A stretch of 64,000 bases of DNA, taken from Mycobacterium sp. SM1. GTDB lineage: Bacteria; Actinomycetota; Actinomycetes; Mycobacteriales; Mycobacteriaceae. The translations under genes were made by a program, and so were the position numbers. Shown here piece after piece: positions 26,571 to 34,301 of this stretch. The DNA is taken from positions 124,001 through 188,000 of the forward strand of contig NZ_JAFLNH010000002.1 in NCBI RefSeq assembly GCF_018361265.1, written 5' to 3'. The notes below the pieces were generated by a model. The model did not search any database and was not told the origin of the DNA. It saw only the letters and a program-made list of their open reading frames with translations. The first letter of the stretch is position 1. Each line of letters begins with the position of its first letter.

Positions 26571-28649
26571 CTACTGGGATGGATTTGCGATCTTGATGCG
26601 CCAGTCCACGGCGAGGCTTCCTCCGGTGCCTGATATCACGGGGTTCAGGTCGAGCTCTGCTACTTCGGGCACGGCGGCGAGGAGGTCTCCGACCGCGCAC
26701 AGCACTGCGCAGAGGGCGTCCAGGTCTACCGGATCGGCACCGCGGGCGCCGGTGAGCAGTGGGGCCCCCCGCAGCCCCATGACCAGACGCCGTGCTTGTT
26801 CGACCGGCACCGGGGCGAGCCCTATCGCGACGTCGTCGAGCACCTCCGCGTGGACGCCCCCGAGCGCCACCGTGACGACCGGGCCAAACTCCCGGTCGCG
26901 GACACCGCCGACGAGCAGTTCGACGCCGCTGACCTGAGGCTGCACGAGAACCGCCGCCCCGGGAGCGAGCGTAAGCAGATCGGCAGCGGCTGCTCGCATG
27001 GCATCGGGGTCGGTGATGGCGAGCCGCACGGCACCCACATCCGTCTTGTGCACCAGATCTGTGTGCACGGCTTTCGCCACGACGGGGAAGCCGAGCAGCT
27101 CCGCCACCGTCGCCGCCCCGGCTGGGTCGGTGCAGATCTCCCCCTGCACCGTGGGGATCCGAAATAAGCCGAGCAGCTGCGACCCGGTCTCGGGGTCGAG
27201 CCAACCAGGCGGCATTGGTGGCAGCTTTGCCGGCCGGGGGACTGTCGTGCGCGGCAAGGTCTGCGGTGTCCGGGCTGCACCGTATCGCGCGGCGTGCCCG
27301 ATAGCGCGAGCCGTGCGGGTGGGCCACTCGAAACAGGGAACACCGGCCTCCTGCAGTGGCCGGGCATGGTGACGGGCGGCTCGGGGGGCCACCCAGCAGC
27401 CGTACACGGGAACCCGCACCCCGTCCTTTCGAAGGCGCATGACCGCATCGCGGATTGCGCCGACGACCGAGGGATCGGCGGACCGCTGGAGGAGAACAGG
27501 CACGACGGCGTCAACTTCTCCCGAGCGGGCGAGCTGCTCCACGAGCAGCGGGTACAAATCAGAAAACCTCTTCCACACCGGGGTTATATCGACCGGGTTG
27601 TGCGGGCTCGCGAACGGTGGCAACAGGGCGGCCAGCTGTTCCTGAAGCCCCGCCGAGAGTTCGGGTACCATCAAGCCCTCGTCGGCGAGCAAGTCGGCAA
27701 GCTCGACTCCGGTGCCCCCCGAGTTGGTGATGATCCCGACCCGCGGCCCCACCGGCGGCGGCTGTGTATCGAGTGCAGCGGCAACGTCCATCATCTCCAG
27801 CCCGGACCGGGCCAGGATGACACCCGCCTGGCCCAATGCCGCGCGCCACACCCGTTCGGAGCCCGCCAGTGCCGCGGTGTGCGACTGGGCGGCCCGCGCG
27901 CCGGCCGCCGACCGGCCCGTCCGCGCGACGATGACTGGCTTGTGTGCCGTGATCCGCTGGGCCTCCTCGACGAAGGCACGCCCGTCGGACAGCGACTCCA
28001 GGAAGAAGCACACCGTGCTGGTGGCAGGGTCGCGGCCGAGGTAGCGCAGCAGCTCCGCGTCGCCGATGTCAACCTTGTTTCCGGCCGCATACACCTTGGC
28101 AAAACGCATATGCTCCTCGGTGCCCAGCGTGTGGATCGACATGCCGTATGCCCCAGATTGGGTGACCAGGCTGATGCCGCCGCGACCGGGCGGCGTTCCC
28201 TCCGCCATCGAGGCGTTCAACGGCAGGTCGCAGTTCTGCACGCCGAAGGAGTTGGGCCCGACGATCCGCACGCTGCCGCCGCGGGCCGCGGCCACCAGCT
28301 CATCCTGAAGGCGCGCGCCGTCCGGCCCCGATTCAGCGAAGCCACCGCTGATGACTAGCACAGCCGGCACCCCCTTCGCGGCGGCTTCCCGGACGACTCC
28401 CGGAACCGCGGCTGCGGGGACGACGACCACAGCCAGGTCGACGTCTCCTTCGACTGCCGTCAGCGTCGGGTACGTCTTACGGCCGGCAACGCTCTCGGTG
28501 GACCGGGTCACCGGTACCACCTCGCCGGGGAACTCCGCGAGGTTGCGCCAGAGCAGCTCCCCCATCGAGCCGGACCGGTCGGACGCACCGACCAGCGCGA
28601 CCCGTCGGGGGTCGAACACCGCGTTGAGCGGATCGATCAGCTGCAGCAT
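26571..28649 (-). CDS. ADP-forming acyl-CoA synthetase (acetate-CoA ligase family)
   Basis: A 692-residue NDP-forming acyl-CoA ligase: acid + CoA + ATP to acyl-CoA + ADP + Pi. Domains in order: CoA-binding Rossmann domain (VFDPRRVALVGASDRSGSMG, residues 11-30), succinyl-CoA-synthetase-like flavodoxin domains with the phosphohistidine in ARAAQSHTAALAG, and a C-terminal ATP-grasp (FPVVAKAVHTDLVHKTDVGAV near residue 520, then ELDLNPVI). It overlaps the CoA-transferase beta gene by 13 bases. It could activate the carboxylic product of the epoxide pathway. The 124-bp gap to the CoM-transferase gene may contain a second promoter. Confidence 0.87.
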   Translation of the reverse strand: MLQLIDPLNAVFDPRRVALVGASDRSGSMGELLWRNLAEFPGEVVPVTRSTESVAGRKTYPTLTAVEGDVDLAVVVVPAAAVPGVVREAAAKGVPAVLVISGGFAESGPDGARLQDELVAAARGGSVRIVGPNSFGVQNCDLPLNASMAEGTPPGRGGISLVTQSGAYGMSIHTLGTEEHMRFAKVYAAGNKVDIGDAELLRYLGRDPATSTVCFFLESLSDGRAFVEEAQRITAHKPVIVARTGRSAAGARAAQSHTAALAGSERVWRAALGQAGVILARSGLEMMDVAAALDTQPPPVGPRVGIITNSGGTGVELADLLADEGLMVPELSAGLQEQLAALLPPFASPHNPVDITPVWKRFSDLYPLLVEQLARSGEVDAVVPVLLQRSADPSVVGAIRDAVMRLRKDGVRVPVYGCWVAPRAARHHARPLQEAGVPCFEWPTRTARAIGHAARYGAARTPQTLPRTTVPRPAKLPPMPPGWLDPETGSQLLGLFRIPTVQGEICTDPAGAATVAELLGFPVVAKAVHTDLVHKTDVGAVRLAITDPDAMRAAAADLLTLAPGAAVLVQPQVSGVELLVGGVRDREFGPVVTVALGGVHAEVLDDVAIGLAPVPVEQARRLVMGLRGAPLLTGARGADPVDLDALCAVLCAVGDLLAAVPEVAELDLNPVISGTGGSLAVDWRIKIANPSQ

Positions 28650-29473
28650 GAGCAGGACGCCCGCGACCCGTGGCTAAAGGTGCGGCTCAGCTCGCCGGGG
28701 GCGAACTCCGAGCGCCGTACGCCGAGCGGGTCGATGGCCCGCAGTGCGGCGAGCTCGCCCGCACTGGGCGGGAGCACCGGCCGCAGGTCGGCGGCAACCC
28801 GCAGCTTGAAACCGGTCCTGGCCTGGATCTCCTCGAGACTTACGTCGGGGAACAGCTGGCGCAGCCGGGCGTGCCCATCGGTTTCGTAGTCGAACACGCC
28901 GAGCTCGGTGATCAGCCACTCCGGTCCGCGGCCGGAGAAACCCAGCTCGACGCGTGTCCCTTCGCTGGTCCGATGGCCCATGTCGGTGACGAAGTCGCAC
29001 CGCTCGACCAGCGTGCGCCCCGACCGGTGCCGGGTGGTCCAGAGCGTCAGGTTGCCGATCGTCGCGGCCAGGTTGCACCCGCCTCCGCCACCCCCCAGTT
29101 TTACCTTAGGCGAATCGAGCGGGCCGATTGCCGTCACGTTCGTGTTGCCGTATGGGTCGATCTGCGCGCCAGACAGGAACATCCGGTCAACATCGCCGCG
29201 CACCGCGGCGTCGAAGAACTCCTCGAACCGCATCCGGTACAGCGCTCCCCGCTGGAGGCTGTAGTCGTTGCCTGTCGGAGGGATGAACGGCGGGTCCGGG
29301 TTCACGGCGTACGTCGCGCCCTCGACCAGCAGCATGTCGCGGGCGTGGGTGCGCCGGGCAACGTGCATGGCTACCTGCGCGCACGGGCTGCCGAAACCGT
29401 GGAAGACGATTTCTCGCTCTTTGATGGTCCTGGCCAGCAGGACGACGAACCACTCGTCGATCGTGAACGTCAT
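28637..29473 (-). CDS. CoA-transferase beta subunit
   Basis: A 278-residue subunit of a family I CoA transferase of the glutaconate/3-oxoacid type (IpdB-like wording). Signs: EREIVFHGFGSPCAQVAMHVAR near residue 20, FLSGAQIDPYGNTNVTAIGP, and the glycine run KLGGGGGGCNLAA. It pairs with the alpha subunit whose stop overlaps this start in ATGA. In this setting the substrate could be acetoacetate or another short keto acid made by the carboxylase. The C-terminal tail SRASCSCCS is unusually cysteine-rich. Confidence 0.83.
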   Translation of the reverse strand: MTFTIDEWFVVLLARTIKEREIVFHGFGSPCAQVAMHVARRTHARDMLLVEGATYAVNPDPPFIPPTGNDYSLQRGALYRMRFEEFFDAAVRGDVDRMFLSGAQIDPYGNTNVTAIGPLDSPKVKLGGGGGGCNLAATIGNLTLWTTRHRSGRTLVERCDFVTDMGHRTSEGTRVELGFSGRGPEWLITELGVFDYETDGHARLRQLFPDVSLEEIQARTGFKLRVAADLRPVLPPSAGELAALRAIDPLGVRRSEFAPGELSRTFSHGSRASCSCCS

Positions 29474-30390
29474 GCGAAAAGCTCCTTCCACGCGTCGGTG
29501 GACTGCGACCAGCCACGCAGTTGAGCCAGACGCGCTTCGCCGACGAGCTTGCGGTAGGCATCTTCGGTCGGTGCCCCCATCACGAAGGTGTCCAGGTAGC
29601 CCGTCAGCTCTTGGCCACCCGCCGCCGCGCGTCGCACATAGTCGGCGAGGTGAGCCCGATCATAGGCGTAGGCGGGGTAACAGGAGCTGGGGTGAGCGCC
29701 GTACGGCACCTCTGCGACCGCGCGCACCAGATGGGCGGGGATGGTCACGCCGGCCGTCGCCACCTCCTCCGTCGACACGATCCGCTCGACGGTGGCGACC
29801 ACCTTGCGTGAGGCGGCGGCGAACCGCTCGTCAAGGACATAGGGCTGCTCGAGATGCAGGTTGCCGCGCCGGTCGCCCAGGGGCGCGTGGATCAGGGCGA
29901 CGTCGGGTCGTAACGGCGGGACGGCCACCAAAGTCTCACCGGTAAACGGACAGCTGACCTCGCGGTATTCGGGGTGCATTCGCCTGATGTCAGAGCCCTT
30001 GATGCCACGCACCGGCATGAACGGCAGACCGAACTCGGCGGCCCGCAGCTGCGCCAGCATCGTCGCGCAACAGCTTTCCCGGATCTCGATCGCGCCGGTC
30101 TCTGCGGCCCGCCGGTAGGCCGGGGCCAGCCCGAGGTCCTGCTCGAACCCGACGTAGCTTTCCTCACAGACAGCGATCGCGCCGGCGGCCACCAGCAGAT
30201 CGACGTCGATGCCGTGTGCCGAGCCGACGACGTGCAGTGCGTGGCGGTCCCGACGGATCAGCTCGCGCACCAGGGCCATCGGCAGCCGAGCGGACAGCCC
30301 GCCGCCCAGGGCGACCAGCGCGCCGTCGGTGACTTCTGCCGCGGCCGTGGGCAGGTCGACCAGCTTATCCGCATCCAGGTGAAAGGGCAT
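29470..30390 (-). CDS. CoA-transferase alpha subunit
   Basis: A 306-residue subunit containing the glycine-rich family segment DGALVALGGGLSARLPMALVREL near residues 23-46 and the SYVGFEQDLGLAPAYRRAAETGAIEIRE stretch (ending near 107) typical of glutaconate-type alpha subunits. The PDVALIHAPLGDRRGNL segment precedes the C-terminal half. With the beta subunit it would move CoA from a donor thioester to the product acid. It follows the S-type dehydrogenase gene by 11 bases. Confidence 0.83.
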   Translation of the reverse strand: MPFHLDADKLVDLPTAAAEVTDGALVALGGGLSARLPMALVRELIRRDRHALHVVGSAHGIDVDLLVAAGAIAVCEESYVGFEQDLGLAPAYRRAAETGAIEIRESCCATMLAQLRAAEFGLPFMPVRGIKGSDIRRMHPEYREVSCPFTGETLVAVPPLRPDVALIHAPLGDRRGNLHLEQPYVLDERFAAASRKVVATVERIVSTEEVATAGVTIPAHLVRAVAEVPYGAHPSSCYPAYAYDRAHLADYVRRAAAGGQELTGYLDTFVMGAPTEDAYRKLVGEARLAQLRGWSQSTDAWKELFA

Positions 30391-30401
30391 GATATGTCCG
30401 T

Positions 30402-31175
30402 CTACTGAGCGGTCATGCCGCCGTCGGCGGTGATAACCGAGCCGGTAAGAAACGACGCCTCGTCGCTGGCGAGGAATAGCGCGACCTGGGCGATCTCCTC
30501 GGGCGTGCCAAGTCGGCCGATAGGGTATTTCACCAGCGTCTTGGTTAGGCCGGCCTCAAGGTCGCCGCCGCCTCGCGCACGCAGCAACGGGTCCATCAGC
30601 GGGGTGAAGACGGTGCCCGGGCAGATGACGTTGACCCGGATCCGGTGCGGAGCGAGGTCGATCGCCATTGAACGGGTAAGCGACACGACCGCGCCTTTGG
30701 CCGCGCAGTACGCCGCGAAGTTCGGCACCGCCACCAGCCCGGCCACCGAACCCTGGTTGACGATCGCCCCGCCTCCCGCCTCGATTAAGTGCGGCACCGC
30801 CGCACGAGAGACCAGGAAGGTACCCTTGGCGTTCACCGCGAAGCACCGCTCCCAGTCCTCCTCGGTTGCCTCGGCAACCGAACCGCTGCTGCCCACGCCG
30901 GCGTTGTTGTAGACCACGTTGAGACGGCCCAGCTCCCCGATCGCGCGTGTCATGGCTGCCCGCACGTCGCCGTCGTCGGCGACGTCGGCTACGATCGCGA
31001 CAGCCCGACCGCCTGCGGCGACGACTTTCTCGGTTGTCTCTTTGGCGGCCTCGGAGCGCACATCGACCACGGCGACCGCGGCGCCCTCCTCGGCGAACAG
31101 CTTCGCCGCCGCCCGCCCGATGCCGGAACCGGCACCGGTGACAAACGCGACACGGCCGTCCAGTCGTCCAGCCAT
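30402..31175 (-). CDS. Short-chain dehydrogenase, probable 2-(S)-hydroxypropyl-CoM dehydrogenase
   Basis: A 257-residue SDR oxidoreductase predicted to oxidise the S-hydroxyalkyl thioether of CoM to the ketone with NAD+. NAD-binding TGAGSGIGRAAA and NNAG motifs are present. Numbered from ATG 31175, the catalytic residues are Ser143, Tyr156 and Lys160, the same numbers I recall for S-HPCDH of Xanthobacter. Basic residues Lys212 and Lys216 lie in the loop where that enzyme holds the sulfonate with Arg211/Lys214. The wording VKYPIGRLGTPEEIAQVALFL and DGGMTAQ at the end also match. The start is chosen because GAGGAG precedes 31175; ATG 31190 is the alternative. Confidence 0.78.
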   Translation of the reverse strand: MAGRLDGRVAFVTGAGSGIGRAAAKLFAEEGAAVAVVDVRSEAAKETTEKVVAAGGRAVAIVADVADDGDVRAAMTRAIGELGRLNVVYNNAGVGSSGSVAEATEEDWERCFAVNAKGTFLVSRAAVPHLIEAGGGAIVNQGSVAGLVAVPNFAAYCAAKGAVVSLTRSMAIDLAPHRIRVNVICPGTVFTPLMDPLLRARGGGDLEAGLTKTLVKYPIGRLGTPEEIAQVALFLASDEASFLTGSVITADGGMTAQ

Positions 31176-31202
31176 CACAGTGCTCCTCATCGGTTAGAGG
31201 GG

Positions 31203-31955
31203 TTAGAGGGCGGTCCAGCCGCCGTCGATCACGAACAAGTGGCCGGTGAGGTAGGCCAAGCGCTCGGACGCGAGCGCTGCCACCGCCTCGGCGATCTCCT
31301 CGGGCTGCGCCACCCGGCCCATCGGGATCTTCGACTCCACCTGGGCTCGCAGTGCGGGTTGGGAGAGGCGCCAAAGGGTCATCGGGGTCTCCACCATGCC
31401 CGGGCAGACCGCGTTGGCCCGGATCCCCGCGGCGGCATAGTCCACCGCCAGGGACTTGGTGAACTGCACCGCCGCGCCCTTAGAGGTCGTATAGGCGCAC
31501 CGCCCCGGGAACGCGACCAGCCCGGCTACCGACGCGATAGTGATCACATGCCCGGAGCCTTGCCGGACCATGGTGGGTAGCGCGGCGCGGGCGCACAGGA
31601 ACGGGCCCCGCACGTTAACCGCCTGCACTCGCTCCCACTCCTCGATCGGTGTCTGGTGGCAGACGGTGGCCTCGGCGTTCCCGGTGATGCCCGCGTTGTT
31701 CACCAGCAGATCGATACGCCCGAAGGCGTCGAGCACGCCGGCGAACGCCCGCTCCACGTCAACGGGGTCAGTCACGTCGGCGCGCAGGTAGAGATCGGCT
31801 GCCCCGCCAGGTTGGTCGTTCAAATCGAGGACCGCCACGCGCAGGCCGTCGCAAGTCAGCCGGGCCGCGGTCGCCTTGCCGATGCCCGAAGCACCACCGG
31901 TGACAACCGCGACCCGATCCGGTGCGGTCGTCGGACGAAGTGTTTCTATAGGCAT
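31203..31955 (-). CDS. xecD: Short-chain dehydrogenase, probable 2-(R)-hydroxypropyl-CoM dehydrogenase
   Basis: A 250-residue SDR enzyme, the length of Xanthobacter XecD (R-HPCDH). It would oxidise R-hydroxypropyl-CoM to 2-ketopropyl-CoM with NAD+. TGGASGIGKATAAR binds NAD. Tyr155 and Lys159 are catalytic, in FPGRCAYTTSKG. The two arginines that bind the CoM sulfonate in R-HPCDH, Arg152 and Arg196, occur here at the same numbers (PGRCAY and TLWRLSQ). The run NNAGITGNAEA and VCPGMVETPMT also read like XecD. Two bases separate it from the disulfide-reductase gene, so cotranslation is likely. Confidence 0.86.
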   Translation of the reverse strand: MPIETLRPTTAPDRVAVVTGGASGIGKATAARLTCDGLRVAVLDLNDQPGGAADLYLRADVTDPVDVERAFAGVLDAFGRIDLLVNNAGITGNAEATVCHQTPIEEWERVQAVNVRGPFLCARAALPTMVRQGSGHVITIASVAGLVAFPGRCAYTTSKGAAVQFTKSLAVDYAAAGIRANAVCPGMVETPMTLWRLSQPALRAQVESKIPMGRVAQPEEIAEAVAALASERLAYLTGHLFVIDGGWTAL

Positions 31956-31957
31956 GC

Positions 31958-33328
31958 TTACAGTACCTTCATGGCATGCCGGGGCGCGCCCACCGCCGTG
32001 GCGGCCTGGGCGGCAAGCAGCAGCGGCTCATAGACGGGCGCGTACGGCGGGGCATAGCAAAGGTCGAGGTCTTTGAGGTCCTCGACATCCAAACCGGCCT
32101 GCAACCCCACCGCTACCGCGTCAATGCGTTTGGCCACACCATCGCCAGGGCCGATCAACTGCGCGCCGAGTAACCGACCCCCATTCTCATGAACCAGCCG
32201 CGCCCAGACCGGGGCCGAGCCCGGAAGGTACTTGGCGCGAGATCTGCCCATCACATCGGTGGCGACAGCCGCAATCCCTTCTGCAGCTGCGTCCGTCAGC
32301 GTCAGCCCGGTGGAGGCGACTGCGAGGTCAAAGACCTTGACCACCGCGGTGCCGAGGATCCCGGCGAAACGGGCGTCCCCCCCGGCTGCGACGGTACCGG
32401 CCACCCGGCCGGTCTTGTTGGCTGCCGGACCCAACGGAACGAAGGCCGGCCGCCCCAGCACCCGGTGGTAGGGCGCGATGCAGTCGCCGGCGGCGAACAC
32501 GTCCGGCAACGAGGTTCGCATCCGGTCGTCGACGAGCAGCGCGCCGCCCGGTCCGGTGAGCGCACCCGCCGCCGCTGCCAGGTTCGACTCGGCTCGGACC
32601 CCGGTGGCGACGACCACGGCGTCCACCCGCACGATCGCGCTGTCGACCGACGCTTCGAGGCCGTTGGCGGTTCGGCGGACGCTGTCTATCCGGGCCCCGA
32701 GGCGAAGGTCCACGCCGTGGCGACGCACCTCGTCCTCGACGAGCGCCGCCGGCTCCGGGTCGAGATTAGGCATGACCCGGGGGAGCTGCTCGGCGACGGT
32801 CACCTGGACGCCGCGGGCGGTCAGTGCCTCGGTCATCTCCAGCCCGAGGTACCCGGTGCCCACAACGAGAGCACGGCCGACGTGCCCAGCGTCGAGCAGG
32901 CTGCGCAGCCGGATGGCGTCCTCGAGGGTGCGAACGGTGAAGGCGTACGGGTCGTCAAGCCCCGGAATCGGAGGGCGAATAGGAGTTCCGCCCGCAGCCA
33001 CCACCAGGTGCCGGTAACTCAGACGGGACTCGCGCGGACCGTTGCGGTAGCAGACCATTCGCCGCTCCGCGTCGATCAAGCTCACCCGGGTGTGCAAGCG
33101 CAGGTCGATGCCGCGCTGATCGCGGAAGAACGACGGCGGATAGGCGAGCAAAGACTCGGCCCGGTCGACGTGCCCGCCCACGTAGTACGGGATACCGCAC
33201 GCACCGTATGCAGCGTATCCGCCAGCCTCCAGCACCACCACGTCGCGCACCGGGTCGGTGCGGCGGGCTGCGGACGCTGCCGACATCCCGGCCGCGCCGC
33301 CGCCGATCACAACAAGTCGCTCCGTCAT
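31958..33328 (-). CDS. CoA-disulfide-reductase-like flavoprotein, candidate CoM-disulfide reductase
   Basis: A 456-residue FAD/NAD(P)H oxidoreductase. FAD-binding VVIGGGAAGMSAA at residues 5-17, NAD-binding ALVVGTGYLGLEMTEAL, second FAD motif TSLPDVFAAGDCIA, and a C-terminal dimerisation domain ending YAPPYAPVYEPL. A single redox cysteine lies in YGACGIPYYVGG (Cys44 from ATG 33328), the pattern of CoA-disulfide reductase (Cys43) rather than a CxxxxC pair. As the first gene of a CoM-using operon it may reduce CoM or CoM-CoA disulfides; that substrate is inferred. The frame also opens at TTG 33340. Confidence 0.8.
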   Translation of the reverse strand: MTERLVVIGGGAAGMSAASAARRTDPVRDVVVLEAGGYAAYGACGIPYYVGGHVDRAESLLAYPPSFFRDQRGIDLRLHTRVSLIDAERRMVCYRNGPRESRLSYRHLVVAAGGTPIRPPIPGLDDPYAFTVRTLEDAIRLRSLLDAGHVGRALVVGTGYLGLEMTEALTARGVQVTVAEQLPRVMPNLDPEPAALVEDEVRRHGVDLRLGARIDSVRRTANGLEASVDSAIVRVDAVVVATGVRAESNLAAAAGALTGPGGALLVDDRMRTSLPDVFAAGDCIAPYHRVLGRPAFVPLGPAANKTGRVAGTVAAGGDARFAGILGTAVVKVFDLAVASTGLTLTDAAAEGIAAVATDVMGRSRAKYLPGSAPVWARLVHENGGRLLGAQLIGPGDGVAKRIDAVAVGLQAGLDVEDLKDLDLCYAPPYAPVYEPLLLAAQAATAVGAPRHAMKVL

Positions 33329-33518
33329 GGCTGTGCTCAAACATTACGAATCAGATGCTTGATATCCCATGTCCTAAATAGACGAAGACTCGGTGTCTGT
33401 TGGTAGCGACAGGACACGGACACCCGTGACGAATGCCGCTAGGTTCTGGAGCAGTGACCCGTCCACGACGCGGGCTGTTCACGATCGAGAAGCAGCCTGT
33501 TCAGGATTAAAGGGAGGC
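33329..33518. promoter_or_regulatory. Divergent promoter region with inverted repeats
   Basis: This 190-bp gap separates the leftward CoM-use operon from the rightward CoM-synthesis operon and must hold promoters for both. GTGTCTGT (33393-33400) and ACAGGACAC (33409-33417) form a near-perfect inverted repeat; TGTCC-N5-AGACG is at 33370-33384; GGACAC recurs at 33412 and 33418. AGGGAGG at 33511-33517 is a strong ribosome-binding site for the ATG at 33519. Control by the MEDS/PucR pair is inference. Confidence 0.5.
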
Positions 33519-34301
33519 ATGACCATGTGGGACTGTCCCGGCTTCCTTGATGTGCCGGAGCGCGACGGCAAGCCGCGGCGCCGCGGTGTGACCCACGTCC
33601 TGGATCGGGGCGCAACGCTCGTGGAACTCGAGGCAAGACTTGAACAGGCCGGACACCTGGTGGATGTGGTCAAGATCGGCTGGGGAATCTCCTACGTCGA
33701 CCCGATGCTCAAGCAGCGGGTGGCGCTGTGCAGCGACGCCGGCGTCAAGGTGTGTCTCGGCGGGACGTTGCTGGAGATCGCCACGATTCAAGGCCGGCTT
33801 GATGAGCTGCGACGGTGGGCTGCCGACCTCGGCGTCGACTCTCTGGAGGTGTCGAATGGCCTTCAGGCATTGTCCCCCGGACGCAAGACCCAGCTCGTGC
33901 GCGCGCTGGCGGAGGATTTCACCGTCCTTGCCGAGACGGGCGCTAAGCACGGGCACGTTCCTGTCGTGGCCGACGAGTGGCTGGCCGAGATGGAGGCGGA
34001 CCTGGCCGCCGGCGCGACGTGGGTGGTCGCCGAGGGCCGCGAGAGCGGCACCGTTGGCGTGTACCGCGAGGATGGCAGCGTGCGCACCGACCTGGTCGAC
34101 GCCATCGCGGCCCGCCTACCGCTGGATCAGGTGATCTTCGAGGCGCCGCGAAAATCCCAGCATGCCTGGTTTGTGCGGCGGCTTGGGCCGGCCGTGAACC
34201 TCGGCAACGTGCCCCTCGACGAGGTGCTCCCGCTTGAGACACTGCGTCTCGGCCTGCGCGCGGATACCGCCGCCCTCGCCGACCTCGGAGTGTCGCGGTG
34301 A
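33519..34301 (+). CDS. comA: Phosphosulfolactate synthase (ComA/XcbB-like)
   Basis: First step of CoM synthesis: adds sulfite to phosphoenolpyruvate to give phosphosulfolactate. A 260-residue TIM-barrel protein with the ComA pattern: KPRRRGVTHVLDRG near the start, VDVVKIGWGISYVDP, VKVCLGGTLLEIA, VDSLEVSNG, WVVAEGRESGTVGVY, and IFEAPRKSQHAWFV followed by LGPAVNLGNV near the end. These are the sulfite- and phosphate-binding loops of the family. The start is set by AGGGAGG directly upstream. Its stop overlaps the next start (GTGA). It opens the rightward operon. Confidence 0.92.
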   Translation: MTMWDCPGFLDVPERDGKPRRRGVTHVLDRGATLVELEARLEQAGHLVDVVKIGWGISYVDPMLKQRVALCSDAGVKVCLGGTLLEIATIQGRLDELRRWAADLGVDSLEVSNGLQALSPGRKTQLVRALAEDFTVLAETGAKHGHVPVVADEWLAEMEADLAAGATWVVAEGRESGTVGVYREDGSVRTDLVDAIAARLPLDQVIFEAPRKSQHAWFVRRLGPAVNLGNVPLDEVLPLETLRLGLRADTAALADLGVSR

